Shown: in pieces, positions 38,612-48,330 of the stretch
How the letters are laid out: each line of letters starts with the position of its first letter
How positions within the stretch are numbered: the stretch's first letter is position 1
NCBI GenBank assembly: GCA_937965795.1
Contig: CALCMD010000072.1
Coordinates: 1-48,402 of the forward strand
Length of the DNA stretch: 48,402 nt
Reading direction: 5' to 3'
Source: an uncultured Lachnospiraceae bacterium
GTDB lineage: Bacteria > Bacillota > Clostridia > Lachnospirales > Lachnospiraceae
Made by a program: the position numbers and the translations under genes
Notes under the pieces: generated by a model
The model's input: only the letters and a program-made list of their open reading frames with translations
Database searches by the model: none
What the model was told of the DNA's origin: nothing

Positions 38612-40283
38612 GGCACTCCTGCTTCGGCAGGCGGAACGAACTTTTCAAAGATACGATACGGTTAAAGACCAGCGCATCCTCTTTGGAATCCTTTGCATCC
38701 ACACAAAAATATCCCTGGCGCACGAACTGGAAGCTGTCGTATGCTTTTGCACCCGCCAGTCCCGGCTCTACATAGCACTGCCGGATTTCCAGTGAATTGG
38801 GATTCAGGTTCAGACTTCCGTCCTCTTTATTATAAACACCCTGCTCCTCATCAATAATATTCTCATAGAGACGTACTTCCGCTTTCAGCGCCGTCGGCGC
38901 CGCTACCCAGTGAATGGTACCTTTTACCTTCCTTCCGGTAAAGCCTGTGCCGCACTTCGTCTCCGGATCATACGTACAATGGATTTCTGTAATCTTTCCA
39001 TCCTCATCCTTCTCATAGCTTACGCATTTCACAAAGTAGGCTCCCATCAGGCGCACCTCATTTCCTGGGAAAAGCCGGAAATATTTTTTCGGCGGCTCCT
39101 CCATAAAGTCCTCCCGGTCGATATAAAGCTCCCTGCAAAACGGAACCTTACGCTTGCCAAGCTCTTCATTTTCCAGATTATTGTCTACCTCCAGATACTC
39201 AATCTGTCCTTCCGGATAATTGTCAATGACCAGCTTCACCGGATCAAGCACTGCCATCACACGAGATTTCTTCAGCTTTAAGTCCTCACGGATGCAGTAC
39301 TCCAGCATTGCATAATCCACGGAACTCTGCGCCTTGCTGACGCCGCACAGCTCCACGAACTTCTTAATCGCCTCCGGCGTGTAACCGCGGCGTTTCAGCG
39401 CCGCAATGGATACAAGTCTTGGATCGTCCCAGCCGTCCACGATGCCGTCCTCCACCATTTTCTTGATATACCGCTTTCCGGTTACCACGTTGGTAAGATA
39501 CAACTTCGCAAACTCAATCTGTTTCGGCGGCTTCTCATACTCCAGCTCACGCACGACCCAGTCATAAAGAGGTCTGTGGTCTTCGAATTCCAGCGTACAG
39601 ATAGAATGGGTCACGCCCTCTATGGCATCTTCTATCGGATGTGCGAAATCATACATCGGATAAATACACCATGTATCCCCGGTCCTGTGGTGATTCATAT
39701 GCGCCACACGATAGATAATCGGGTCACGCATATTGATATTTGGAGACGCCATGTCAATTTTCGCGCGAAGCACCTTCTCTCCATCCTGATAAACGCCATT
39801 TTTCATATTTTCAAACAGCTCCAGATTCTCCTCCACGCTTCTGTCACGATACGGGCTGTTCTTTCCCGGCTCGGTAAGCGTTCCCCTGTACTCACGAATC
39901 TGCTCTGCCGTCAGGTCGCACACATAGGCTTTTCCCTTCTTAATCAGCTTTACCGCCGCTTCATACATCTGTCCGAAATAGTCTGATGCAAAAAACAGCC
40001 TGTCCTCCCAGTCGGCTCCCAGCCACTGAATATCTGCCTTAATAGACTCCACAAACTCAGATTTCTCCTTTGTGGGGTTCGTGTCGTCAAAACGCATGTT
40101 GAACTTTCCGTTATATTTCTTCGCCAGTCCATAATTCAGTAAAATAGACTTTGCGTGTCCGATATGGAGATAGCCGTTTGGCTCCGGTGGAAAACGGGTA
40201 CACACGGTATCACAATGCCCTTCCGCCAGATCTTTCTCGATCATCTGCTCAATAAAATTTTTACAAACTACTTCATTTTCCAT
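38604..40283 (-). CDS. glnS: Glutaminyl-tRNA synthetase
   Basis: GlnRS charges tRNA-Gln directly. The 559-residue protein has the class I HIGH motif in FPPEPNGYLHIGHAKS, the GlnRS/GluRS specificity segment IVDGWDDPRLVSIAALKRRG, the anticodon-binding beta-barrel domains to the C terminus, and TGKRYIKKMV in the KMSKS position. The start at 40283 has AGGAGG six bases upstream; an upstream in-frame codon is not needed. Presence of glnS suggests a direct route for Gln-tRNA, though many Clostridia also keep gatCAB. It is followed immediately by the MocR regulator. Confidence 0.96.
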   Translation of the reverse strand: MENEVVCKNFIEQMIEKDLAEGHCDTVCTRFPPEPNGYLHIGHAKSILLNYGLAKKYNGKFNMRFDDTNPTKEKSEFVESIKADIQWLGADWEDRLFFASDYFGQMYEAAVKLIKKGKAYVCDLTAEQIREYRGTLTEPGKNSPYRDRSVEENLELFENMKNGVYQDGEKVLRAKIDMASPNINMRDPIIYRVAHMNHHRTGDTWCIYPMYDFAHPIEDAIEGVTHSICTLEFEDHRPLYDWVVRELEYEKPPKQIEFAKLYLTNVVTGKRYIKKMVEDGIVDGWDDPRLVSIAALKRRGYTPEAIKKFVELCGVSKAQSSVDYAMLEYCIREDLKLKKSRVMAVLDPVKLVIDNYPEGQIEYLEVDNNLENEELGKRKVPFCRELYIDREDFMEEPPKKYFRLFPGNEVRLMGAYFVKCVSYEKDEDGKITEIHCTYDPETKCGTGFTGRKVKGTIHWVAAPTALKAEVRLYENIIDEEQGVYNKEDGSLNLNPNSLEIRQCYVEPGLAGAKAYDSFQFVRQGYFCVDAKDSKEDALVFNRIVSLKSSFRLPKQECHE

Positions 40284-40358
40284 AACGTGCCTCCTGATTT
40301 CTTTTTCTCTTATCGAAATGGAACTTGCCATCCCTTCTCAAAAACCACTTTAGCTAAT

Positions 40359-40387
40359 ATCTTAGCATAAAACACAATAATTGACAA
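40359..40387 (-). promoter_or_regulatory. Promoter of glnS-mocR
   Basis: Minus-strand TTGTCA (40382-40387) and TAAGAT (40359-40364) are 17 bp apart, with TGC before the -10 box. The leader of about 70 nt is too short for a T-box. Confidence 0.7.
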
Positions 40388-40486
40388 TCTGAGAATTGCT
40401 ATACGACAAAAAAAATGATACACTGATGTTACAAATGCAAAAGATAACGGGGCATACACTACGCTCCATATAAGCGGAGGATCACC

Positions 40487-41413
40487 ATGTACTATTTTAT
40501 CGTAAACCCAAAAGCAAGCTCTGGCAGAGGCATGAAAAAATGGAAGCGCCTTGCCGCGCTTTTGGACAAGCACCAGATTCCCTATAAGGTTTCTTTCACC
40601 AAGCAGGCCGGCAGCGCCATCGAATACGCACGCTCCATCACATCAAGGGGAGAAAATCTCATCCTGGTCGCCGTGGGGGGCGATGGTACGGCAAATGAAG
40701 TGTTAAACGGTATCTGTGATTTTGTACATACGACTTTCGCCTATGTCCCCGCCGGCTCCGGAAACGATCTGGCGCGCTCCCTGAATCTTCCTACGGACCC
40801 GGAAGCCGTCTTACGTCTGCTTCTGCACCCGCAGGCCGTCCGCTCTCTGAATATCGGATGCGCCCAAAGCGGCCATGTTTCCAGACGTTTTCTCGTCAAC
40901 TCCGGCATTGGTTTCGACGCCGCTGTCTGCCATGAGGCCCTGAATTCCCGGATGAAAAAGTTTCTGAACCGGTTTCATCTTGGAAAGCTCACGTATCTTG
41001 GCATCGCCTTAAAGCAAATCATTCTTTTAAAGGGTGTCCAGGCCAACCTGATTTTAGACAGCGGGCATGAAATTTCCTTTCCGAAAATTTTTTTCTGTAT
41101 TTTTATGAATGGAAAGTATGCCGGAGGCGGCTTCAAATTTTGCCCGGACTCCCTGCCGGATGATGATCTTCTGGATGTTTGTCTGGTGGAACAGGTTTCG
41201 AAGCTTAAATTTCTGCGCGTACTTCCCTCGGCATTTTCCGGAAAACATACCGGCATAAAGGAAGTGCATCTTTACCGCTGCCGCAGGGCGCATATAAAAA
41301 CCCCCCGTCCGCTGGCTGTCCATACGGATGGGGAGTCCTTTCATTTTCAAAATGATCTTACGCTGTTCCTTCTGGATTCCCGGCTGAAAATGATTGCCCC
41401 GAAATCCAATTAA
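40487..41413 (+). CDS. Diacylglycerol kinase-like lipid kinase (DagK/YegS/BmrU family)
   Basis: The 308-residue protein has the DAGK catalytic signature VAVGGDGTANEVLNGI and the nucleotide loop YVPAGSGNDLARSL, followed by the beta-sandwich C domain. It begins with IVNPKASSGRGMKKW, the family's NPxSG start. Such enzymes phosphorylate diacylglycerol or related lipids at the membrane. GCGGAGG six bases before the ATG at 40487 sets the start, and a TTGCTA-17-TACACT promoter is possible at about 40398-40426. The stop overlaps by four bases the stop of the convergent glycosyltransferase gene. Confidence 0.92.
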   Translation: MYYFIVNPKASSGRGMKKWKRLAALLDKHQIPYKVSFTKQAGSAIEYARSITSRGENLILVAVGGDGTANEVLNGICDFVHTTFAYVPAGSGNDLARSLNLPTDPEAVLRLLLHPQAVRSLNIGCAQSGHVSRRFLVNSGIGFDAAVCHEALNSRMKKFLNRFHLGKLTYLGIALKQIILLKGVQANLILDSGHEISFPKIFFCIFMNGKYAGGGFKFCPDSLPDDDLLDVCLVEQVSKLKFLRVLPSAFSGKHTGIKEVHLYRCRRAHIKTPRPLAVHTDGESFHFQNDLTLFLLDSRLKMIAPKSN

Positions 41414-42426
41414 TTAAACCCGACAAATTTTTGCGCAATCTTGTATGCTGTCACGGATACCTGCCGGCCGCCTTTTCCCGGCAGGTTCATTGTCTGACCC
41501 ATGATACCTCTGCGCAGCTTGTGATAAAGGGAAAAATCTGCTTTTTTCAGATACTGCCACAGCTCTTTTTTCTTTTCCAGAGCTTCCTCCGTACCGGAAC
41601 GAATCAGCATGATGGAAGAAACCGTCGTAATAATATCCAGATAGCTTACCATATATTTTTTCAGCTTCTTATTCGCCACCTTCCGTCCGGCCAGGGTATC
41701 GATCATGATCTTATTTACCCGAATCTGCTGATCGATCCTGCCAATCATCACCGACTCGTTTACCGACTGGTCATCCCGCCCGATAAAATAGTGGTAAAAA
41801 ATCTCATCCATATAATACATGTTCTTTACATATGGAAATGGCTGAAACGCAAACAAATTATCCACATAAAAGGTATGTTTCGGCAGCTCCAGTCCACATT
41901 CCTTTAAAAGCTTTGTCCGATAGATCAGCGAGTGCATCAGCAGATAATGCCCGATCCGCAGACGATGCACCTCGTCCCAGGTAAACACTCTTCCCTGCGG
42001 CAGCTCGGAACGGTAGCGCATGACCTTCTTGCGCTTTACCCCCACCTTATCATAAATAAAATTGCTGATAAACATATCCACCGTTTCAGGGCCGCCCGCC
42101 AGTTCTTTTAAGGTATCTAAAACCTTCGGATACGCTTCCGCATCCACCCAGTCATCGCTGTCCACAACTTTAAAAAACAATCCGGAAGCATTACGGATTC
42201 CGGCATTGACTGCCTCTCCGTGTCCCCCGTTTTCCTGATGGATTGCTTTCACGATTCCTGGATATTTCTTCTCGTACGCATCCGCAATCTCTGCGGTACG
42301 GTCCTTTGAGCCATCATTTACAATCAGTATTTCCACATCTTCCCCTCCTGAAAGAAGGGATTCCACGCATTTTTCCATATAATTTTCGGAATTATAGCAC
42401 GGAATTGCGATCGACAGTATCTTCAT
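41410..42426 (-). CDS. Family 2 glycosyltransferase
   Basis: A GT-A fold glycosyltransferase of 338 residues, starting SIAIPCYNSENYMEKCVESL and carrying ILIVNDGSKDRTAEI and the metal-binding DSDD in FKVVDSDDWVD. No membrane helices are obvious, so it is probably a soluble or peripheral enzyme using a nucleotide sugar for surface polysaccharide or glycolipid synthesis. GGAGG six bases before the ATG at 42426, and only three bases after mutY's stop, indicate an operon with mutY. The acceptor is unknown. Confidence 0.9.
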   Translation of the reverse strand: MKILSIAIPCYNSENYMEKCVESLLSGGEDVEILIVNDGSKDRTAEIADAYEKKYPGIVKAIHQENGGHGEAVNAGIRNASGLFFKVVDSDDWVDAEAYPKVLDTLKELAGGPETVDMFISNFIYDKVGVKRKKVMRYRSELPQGRVFTWDEVHRLRIGHYLLMHSLIYRTKLLKECGLELPKHTFYVDNLFAFQPFPYVKNMYYMDEIFYHYFIGRDDQSVNESVMIGRIDQQIRVNKIMIDTLAGRKVANKKLKKYMVSYLDIITTVSSIMLIRSGTEEALEKKKELWQYLKKADFSLYHKLRRGIMGQTMNLPGKGGRQVSVTAYKIAQKFVGFN

Positions 42427-42429
42427 AGG

Positions 42430-43473
42430 TTACCTCCAATATTTCATATACGCCCCAAACGCCGACGGAATGGGGTATGCCCTTTTTGTATCCTCCGGTT
42501 CCACGAAAATCATATCCTCCGCTTCCCCGCCGCTTATTTCCTCTACTCGTACCACATAACCTGTCATATGCCACTCGATATGGCTGAAAATATGCTTTGC
42601 CTCTCCCAGCTCCTGTATACGAATCGGAGATAAATGCTTCTTTTTCACATACTCCAGCACCTCGTCCTGTGATAAATGCCCTTTCAGATTTGGCAGCTCA
42701 TACAGTCCTGCCAGAAGCCCTTTCTCCGGCCGTCTGCAAATGGCCGTCCGTTCATTGTCACGAATCAGAAGTACGGTTCTCTTTTCGATTTTCCTTTCCT
42801 TTTTCGGCGCTTTTTTCGGAAAATCCAGCACCCGGCCTTTCTCTCTTGCCATGCACTGACTCTTCAGCGGACACTGGTCACATTTTGCCATCCCGTTTGG
42901 AACACAGACCACGGCTCCCAGCTCCATCAGCGCCTGGTTAAAATCCCCCGGTCTGTGTTTCGGCATAATTCCTGCCAGCTCTTTTTCCCAGCGGTTTTTT
43001 ACCGACTGTTTTAAGATATCATCCTCACACATCGTCACTCTGGAGAGCACCCGCAGCACATTTCCGTCCACTGCCGGAACCGGAATTCCAAAAGCGATCG
43101 AAGCAATGGCTCCCGCCGTGTAATGTCCGATTCCCGGAAGTGAGAGCAGAGCTTCATAATCCCCCGGCATCCTGCCGCCGTAATCTTTCTCTATCATCTG
43201 CGCGGCCTTCTGCATGTTACGCACCCGGTTATAATATCCAAGCCCTTCCCAGAGTTTCAAAAGCTGATCCTGCGGGCATTCTGCCAAACTGCGGATTTCC
43301 GGAAGAGCCGCCGTAAATCTCTCGAAAAACGGTTTCACCGCCTCCACTCTGGTCTGCTGAAGCATGATTTCCGACACCCAGACCCGGTAGGGGGAAGGAT
43401 TCTCCCGCCACGGAAGGATTCTGGCGTTTCCATCGTACCATTTAAGCAAAGGAACCGCAATTTCTTCTAACAT
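42430..43473 (-). CDS. mutY: A/G-specific adenine glycosylase
   Basis: MutY removes adenine mispaired with 8-oxoguanine. The 347-residue protein has the HhH-GPD motif LPGIGHYTAGAIASIAFG with catalytic Asp in VPAVDGNVLRV, Glu in WVSEIMLQQTRVEA, and the [4Fe-4S] ligands C-x8-C-x2-C-x5-C as CVPNGMAKCDQCPLKSQC or close to it. The C-terminal NUDIX-like domain for 8-oxoG recognition follows (LLIRDNERTAICRRPEKGLL). GAGG precedes the ATG at 43473. It is cotranscribed with the L,D-transpeptidase upstream (42 bp) and the glycosyltransferase downstream. Confidence 0.95.
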   Translation of the reverse strand: MLEEIAVPLLKWYDGNARILPWRENPSPYRVWVSEIMLQQTRVEAVKPFFERFTAALPEIRSLAECPQDQLLKLWEGLGYYNRVRNMQKAAQMIEKDYGGRMPGDYEALLSLPGIGHYTAGAIASIAFGIPVPAVDGNVLRVLSRVTMCEDDILKQSVKNRWEKELAGIMPKHRPGDFNQALMELGAVVCVPNGMAKCDQCPLKSQCMAREKGRVLDFPKKAPKKERKIEKRTVLLIRDNERTAICRRPEKGLLAGLYELPNLKGHLSQDEVLEYVKKKHLSPIRIQELGEAKHIFSHIEWHMTGYVVRVEEISGGEAEDMIFVEPEDTKRAYPIPSAFGAYMKYWR

Positions 43474-43515
43474 GTTTTCTACCTCTTTTTCTTTGAATAC
43501 CTCCGAAATACTCTG

Positions 43516-45156
43516 TCAATAATAACAGATGACCGGCATTCCACTGTAAATATTTTCGTAGATTTCTGCCGCTGCCCCTGTCGGGAGATTAATACATCCG
43601 TGAGAGCCGCTGTATTGATAGATGCTTCCCCCGAAGCTGCCCCTCCAGTTGGCGTCATGCAGACCGATTCCTCCGTTGAACGGCATCCAATAGGAAACAT
43701 TATTCTCATAATCAGCGCCTTTCAGAACAGCAGGAGACTTTTTATAATAAATCGTATAAGTTCCGGGCGGTGTTCGCCTGGACGGATCTGTATAGGTTCC
43801 AGAAACCATCTCCGTACTCACAATTTCATTTCCTTCCATGTACATCCACACGTGCTGATTCGTCAAATCCACTTCCACATAGCTCTCTCCCAGATCACTA
43901 TTCTCACGGCTCACTGCCGTCTGCGCATAAACAGGGACTCTCGTTCTTCTGCTCCCATTATAAATCCACTCTTTTAATTCCTCCGTCTCTGCTTCTCTGT
44001 CAATCAGCCACCCGTACCTTCCGCCCTCCACGATAATCTCGGAGCCGTCATGGGTGGTAAACTTTCTTCCCTTTCCATAAGTATCATACCGTTCCGCCAG
44101 ATAATCCACGTACAGCCCGATCTTTTCTTCATCCAGAGTGACATTTCCTTTTTCATCACAGGAAAGCCATTTGCTGATGATACTCCCATCCAAAATATCC
44201 TGCTCCGCTCCAAATTTATAAACAATTCTGCTCTTTGCGAAACGATTCATATTCCTGACCGTTTTATTCAGTAATGGATCGTCCTCTTTAATCGCAGGGG
44301 CGGCATAACATTTTTTCTCCTCCAAAGATACCACATTTTCACTCGCTGCGGCCGCCGCTGCGAGAACGCTTTTCAGCCTTTTCTTTTTTATTTTTTTCCC
44401 CTGCGTCTCCTTTACGATCTCATAGGTGGTTCCATTAAATTTGATGTGCGCGTCTGTCGGCGCTGTTTCCTGTTTCCTGTCGCAGCATTTCAGCCCACGG
44501 ATGACCTCGTTCAGCTTTTTCTCGTCAAATTCCGTACTGGATTCAAACTGATACTCACTGGATTTCCAGATGGATACCGGCCACAGATAAGTTTTCTGCT
44601 CCTTTTGAAAGCTTTCCACTTCGCCTTTGGAGACATAACGGTATCCAAGCTGCTCTGCCGTGATCGTCTCCCGGTCTCCGCCCCGCTCCTCCAGTTCCAT
44701 CTGATAATTTTCGACCCGGTCAGAAATCCGTTTCTCCGCTTCTTCGACGGTATGAAAAGACATGTCAATTCCATTCACGAAAGTATTTGGTAAAAACTTA
44801 TGATGCAGGTAGATCATTCCCGTGACATACACCGCCCCCACCACTGCAAAGACGCTTCCGCCGAGAATCATCCAGAACTTTTTGGACGGAAACGCCTTTT
44901 TCTCTGCCGGTTCTATATCTTCCGGTTCGGATATTATCTCCCCGCCTTTTTCCGGCTCCGCTTTTGTCTCCTCACCCTTTTTCGGTTCCTTCTCTGTCTG
45001 TCCGGTTTTTTCTGATTGCTTCTCTTCCTGTTTCACTTTTTCTGATTCTGCCTGCTCGGTTTCTAATACCTCCGCCTGTGGCTGCTGCTTCTGTAACTGT
45101 CCCTGCTTTTTCACACAGTTCTGCTTTTTCTTCTTCCTCTTTTTCCCTTTTCCCAT
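43516..45156 (-). CDS. L,D-transpeptidase with a long charged N terminus
   Basis: A 546-residue membrane-anchored enzyme with the YkuD catalytic domain at the C terminus: EVDLTNQHVWMYMEGNEIVS, SRRTPPGTYTI, GIGLHDANWRG and active-site GSHGCINLP. It forms 3-3 peptidoglycan crosslinks or attaches proteins to the wall. The first 100 residues are a Lys/Gln/Glu-rich low-complexity cytoplasmic tail, then one membrane helix (FWMILGGSVFAVVGAVYVTG), then a PG-binding-type domain of about 250 residues. The low-complexity tail is longer than usual. A TTTTCA-16-TATTAT promoter is visible about 50 bp upstream. It starts the mutY operon. Confidence 0.92.
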   Translation of the reverse strand: MGKGKKRKKKKQNCVKKQGQLQKQQPQAEVLETEQAESEKVKQEEKQSEKTGQTEKEPKKGEETKAEPEKGGEIISEPEDIEPAEKKAFPSKKFWMILGGSVFAVVGAVYVTGMIYLHHKFLPNTFVNGIDMSFHTVEEAEKRISDRVENYQMELEERGGDRETITAEQLGYRYVSKGEVESFQKEQKTYLWPVSIWKSSEYQFESSTEFDEKKLNEVIRGLKCCDRKQETAPTDAHIKFNGTTYEIVKETQGKKIKKKRLKSVLAAAAAASENVVSLEEKKCYAAPAIKEDDPLLNKTVRNMNRFAKSRIVYKFGAEQDILDGSIISKWLSCDEKGNVTLDEEKIGLYVDYLAERYDTYGKGRKFTTHDGSEIIVEGGRYGWLIDREAETEELKEWIYNGSRRTRVPVYAQTAVSRENSDLGESYVEVDLTNQHVWMYMEGNEIVSTEMVSGTYTDPSRRTPPGTYTIYYKKSPAVLKGADYENNVSYWMPFNGGIGLHDANWRGSFGGSIYQYSGSHGCINLPTGAAAEIYENIYSGMPVICYY

Positions 45157-45280
45157 CTTTTGCCTCTTAACTCTCTACTAATTTTACTTTTCTTTTTATA
45201 ATAACACTATTGAAATAAATGAAAAAGTGTTTTTTCCTATTTTTAATAAATATTAAGAAACCACCCCGAAAGCAGCTTCA

Positions 45281-46099
45281 CTAATTTGTTACAAAGGTAT
45301 TATAGCCAAGCCTCCTCAGTACCGCTTCCAGCTTCACGGCATTATCCAGCTTTTCAAACTCGCCTACCATAACTTTATAATAGCCATCTTCCCAGATGAT
45401 ATACGCCGGAAAACCCTGCTGCTGAAGATGATAAAGCAAAGCCTCCGCATTTGCCGGCTGTGCAAACGCACCCGTCTGCACACGGTAGACGAACACTTCT
45501 TCCACTTCCTGCCCGGCATCAGCCCCTTCTCTGCTTCTGGTTTCCGGCTCCATCTCCTGTGCCGTACCATTTTCCTGGATTGCCTGCATCAGACCGTTTG
45601 CAATCCCCTGTGCCATCGCATCAAAATTTTCATCAAACAGTCTATTGTCCACCTCGCTGTTAATAAATCCCGCTTCCACCAAAACTGCCGGCATATTTGT
45701 CCTTCTGAGCACCACGAGCCCTGGCCTCTCTTTTACACCGATGTTGCGGAATCCCACTTGCTCCAGTTCACTGTTGATGTTTTGCGCGATCTCAGATTTG
45801 ATTCCACTGTCATCATAAACCAGTGTTTCCACCCCGTTATACTGATTCGGCATTGGACTGGAATTTCTGTGAATCGAAATAAAATAGTCAGCTCCTTCCT
45901 CGTTTGCAATTCTCGCTTTCTGTAACGGCGTCTGGTAAACGTCCTCCGTCCTTGTGAAAACTACATCCTGTCCGTTGTTTTCTAAAGCCTCTCCTACCGC
46001 CAGAGCCAGCCGAAGGTTATCGTCCTTTTCCTGTCTCCCTTCAAAGACTGCTCCGGGATCCTGTCCGCCGTGCCCCGCATCTACCACTATTTTAGCCAT
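45281..46099 (-). CDS. N-acetylmuramoyl-L-alanine amidase with SPOR domain, CwlC-like
   Basis: The 272-residue protein has an Amidase_3 zinc domain (IVVDAGHGGQDPGA with the first His, SIHRNSS, VLVEAGFINSEVDN with the catalytic Glu) and a C-terminal SPOR domain (YRVQTGAFAQPANAEAL, YYKVMVGEFE) that binds denuded peptidoglycan. There is no signal peptide, as in Bacillus CwlC, which acts in mother-cell lysis at the end of sporulation. The start at 46099 with GGGG nine bases upstream is where the family begins; an extension to 46348 would run back into the transporter gene and its terminator. Its role in sporulation is inferred. Confidence 0.9.
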   Translation of the reverse strand: MAKIVVDAGHGGQDPGAVFEGRQEKDDNLRLALAVGEALENNGQDVVFTRTEDVYQTPLQKARIANEEGADYFISIHRNSSPMPNQYNGVETLVYDDSGIKSEIAQNINSELEQVGFRNIGVKERPGLVVLRRTNMPAVLVEAGFINSEVDNRLFDENFDAMAQGIANGLMQAIQENGTAQEMEPETRSREGADAGQEVEEVFVYRVQTGAFAQPANAEALLYHLQQQGFPAYIIWEDGYYKVMVGEFEKLDNAVKLEAVLRRLGYNTFVTN

Positions 46100-46200
46100 A
46101 AAATATTCCCCTATGATCTCTTTATCGTTATTGTATGTAAAATCCGGCAAAATGTGCGGGGAATCCTTTCCTGTATCTTTTTTCCTGTTTCCTTTACACA

Positions 46201-46245
46201 AAAGAGAGCATAGCAGGTATCCTTTCATACCGTCTCGCTCTCTTT
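46201..46245 (-). terminator. Terminator after the SNF transporter gene
   Basis: AAAGAGAGC pairs with GCTCTCTTT, with an inner GGTAT/ATACC stem, followed on the minus strand by TTTTGTGT. It lies inside the frame that would extend the amidase upstream, supporting the shorter amidase. Confidence 0.75.
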
Positions 46246-46287
46246 CACCTACAAAATCATATAAGAATACGAACTGCTCCGCTCCTC

Positions 46288-47685
46288 TTACATAGTAATC
46301 CATCCAAGTACATTCGCAATCGAACTGAGGAGAATAATCACGATACATACCGGAGCCAGATACCTCATAAACAGGTTATACATACCTTTTCGCTTAAAAG
46401 CAGAAGACTGTTCAACTTCCCGTGCAATTCTGTCAAGTCCTACGACACGGGTGATCAAAAGGCAGGTTGCCAGCGCAGCCAAAGGCATCATAAGTGAATT
46501 TGTCAGGAAATCAAAAAAATCAAGAATCGACATCCCAAACGGAGCGATAAAGTCCAGTACTCCAAAACCAAGCGCAGAAACCAGTCCAAATACGACAATC
46601 AAAGCGCCCATCAGCAACGTAGATTTACGTCGGTTCCAGCCAAACTGATCCTCAAAAGTGGACACGCCGGATTCGGCCAGAGAAATCGCACTGGTCAGCG
46701 CCGCAAGCAGCACCAGCAGGAAGAACATCACCCCTGCCCCTCTTCCAAAGCCCATACTTGCAAACACCTTCGGAATTGTAATAAACATCAGCGATGGTCC
46801 CGCTTTCAATGTATCTGCGTCTCCTCCGGAAAATGCGAAAACGGCCGGAATAATCATAAGCCCTGCAAGTATGGCGATCGCCGTATCAAATATTTCCACC
46901 TGCCCTGTTGATTTTTCAATGTCCACATCTTTCTTTATATAAGAACCGTAAGTATACAAAATTCCCATAGCAATCGACAGAGAATAAAACATCTGCCCCA
47001 TAGCGGCAACCACTGTCATCCAGGAAAAATTCTCTACGTTCGGAATCAGGAGATATTTCACTCCTTCCCAGGCGCCCGGCCTGGTTATGGAATATCCCGC
47101 CACAAAAACAGCCAGTATCACAAGCAAAGGCATCATCACTTTTGAAACCCGCTCAATTCCTTGTTTTACCCCGGCAAAAAGGACGGCTACAACCAGCAGT
47201 CCAAAGAACAGAAACCATCCCCCGGCGCCAAAGCCATCTGCAATAAAACTGGAAAAATATCCATCCCCCGCAAGAACTTCTGTACTTCCCCTTAAATACT
47301 CAAACAGATATTTAAGCACCCAGCCTCCAATCACGCTGTAATAAGGTACAATCAACATAGGGATCACGGCATTCATCCAGCCTCCGAACCGGAATGGAAA
47401 GCTCTTTCCAAATGCCCGGAAAGCTCCCACCGGGCTTCTTCTTGTCATACGTCCAAGCGCAGTCTCAGATACAATCAGCGCATACCCAAACGTCAGCATC
47501 AAAACCACATACACCAAAAGGAAAATACCTCCGCCATATTTTGCCGCCAAATATGGAAATCTCCAGATATTTCCAAGACCGACAGCCGAACCTGCAACTG
47601 CCAGGACATATCCCAGCTTTCCCGAAAAAGTGCTGCGGGATTTTCCTTTCTCCAAAGAACCCCCTGTACCTTCATCTCTTTTCAT
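46288..47685 (-). CDS. Sodium:neurotransmitter symporter (SNF/NSS) family transporter
   Basis: A 465-residue transporter of about 11-12 helices with the NSS signature near the N terminus: FSGKLGYVLAVAGSAVGLGNIWRFPYLAAKYGGG, containing the Na+ and substrate site of TM1, and SIAMGILYTYGSY in TM6. Bacterial members (LeuT, MhsT, TnaT) take up amino acids with sodium. The substrate is not clear. The frame ends just before a strong terminator. Its ribosome binding site (AAGGAGAAAAAG) precedes the ATG at 47685. It is a single-gene unit. Confidence 0.93.
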   Translation of the reverse strand: MKRDEGTGGSLEKGKSRSTFSGKLGYVLAVAGSAVGLGNIWRFPYLAAKYGGGIFLLVYVVLMLTFGYALIVSETALGRMTRRSPVGAFRAFGKSFPFRFGGWMNAVIPMLIVPYYSVIGGWVLKYLFEYLRGSTEVLAGDGYFSSFIADGFGAGGWFLFFGLLVVAVLFAGVKQGIERVSKVMMPLLVILAVFVAGYSITRPGAWEGVKYLLIPNVENFSWMTVVAAMGQMFYSLSIAMGILYTYGSYIKKDVDIEKSTGQVEIFDTAIAILAGLMIIPAVFAFSGGDADTLKAGPSLMFITIPKVFASMGFGRGAGVMFFLLVLLAALTSAISLAESGVSTFEDQFGWNRRKSTLLMGALIVVFGLVSALGFGVLDFIAPFGMSILDFFDFLTNSLMMPLAALATCLLITRVVGLDRIAREVEQSSAFKRKGMYNLFMRYLAPVCIVIILLSSIANVLGWITM

Positions 47686-47804
47686 CTTCTTTTTCTCCTT
47701 CGAATTGTATTCCTATCCCATCATATCATTATTCATCTACATAGACAATTCTTTCTTTTCCATGATATCAGGAAGCGATTCCCCCATTCATACACCTCTA
47801 TGCC

Positions 47805-48179
47805 CTAGTCAACATTCATAGCCGCGCGCACAAAAATTTTTACCCTGTCATCGGAAATTTGTTCGATAAATTCTTTTCTCCATTTTTCCGCATCCTCAAT
47901 CGCTTTCTGCGGCGCTACTTTGCATCCTGATTCCTTCAGTAAATCGGGATGCTGCATGAGAAAGTCATTACGAAGATAATCAAATCCCAGTTCATACATG
48001 AGATATTCTATTTTTTCAAAATCATACAGCGTTAATTCTTCTTTTGAAGTCAGGATTTCTTTTTCATGTTCCGGGCATAACGCCAGAAACAGATAATATT
48101 CCTTCCTGACTTTTTTCTCCATCATCTTCTCATACACAGCAGGATTCAGTTCTTTTGGAAGTTCTTTTATTGAAATCAT
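47805..48179 (-). CDS. Unknown soluble protein
   Basis: A 124-residue, charged, mainly helical protein (YEKMMEKKVRKEYYLFLALC, YDFEKIEYLMYELGFDYLRN, KAIEDAEKWRKEFIEQISDD). I do not recognise it. AAGGA nine bases before the ATG at 48179 supports translation. A 15-bp direct repeat (TTCTTTTATTGAAAT at 48162-48176 and 48194-48208) spans its start and leader. It lies between the SNF transporter and the window end; nothing links it to a pathway. Confidence 0.6.
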   Translation of the reverse strand: MISIKELPKELNPAVYEKMMEKKVRKEYYLFLALCPEHEKEILTSKEELTLYDFEKIEYLMYELGFDYLRNDFLMQHPDLLKESGCKVAPQKAIEDAEKWRKEFIEQISDDRVKIFVRAAMNVD

Positions 48180-48330
48180 GATGTATTATCCTTTTCTTTT
48201 ATTGAAATTTTCCTTTCATAGTTTTTGTAATTCTTTCCTTCTATTAAACCATATATTTCATATCCCTGTCTATCCTCTTCTGAAATACTTTGCGCGTAAA
48301 TTCTGGTTTGGCGGGAAGGTTGTGTTCCTT
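48180..48330. other. Intergenic stretch before the right terminal repeat
   Basis: AT-rich sequence upstream of the unknown protein gene. No further gene is seen. A GGAAGG/CCTTCC hairpin (48314-48319 with 48327-48332) abuts the terminal repeat. Confidence 0.5.

Noticed and set aside
40284..40360. T-box riboswitch upstream of glnS
   Set aside because: The leader between promoter and start is about 70 nt, and no T-box sequence or terminator stem is visible.
46100..46348. N-terminal extension of the amidase into the transporter gene
   Set aside because: It would cross the transporter's terminator and stop codon; the Amidase_3 domain starts at 46099 behind a usable ribosome binding site.
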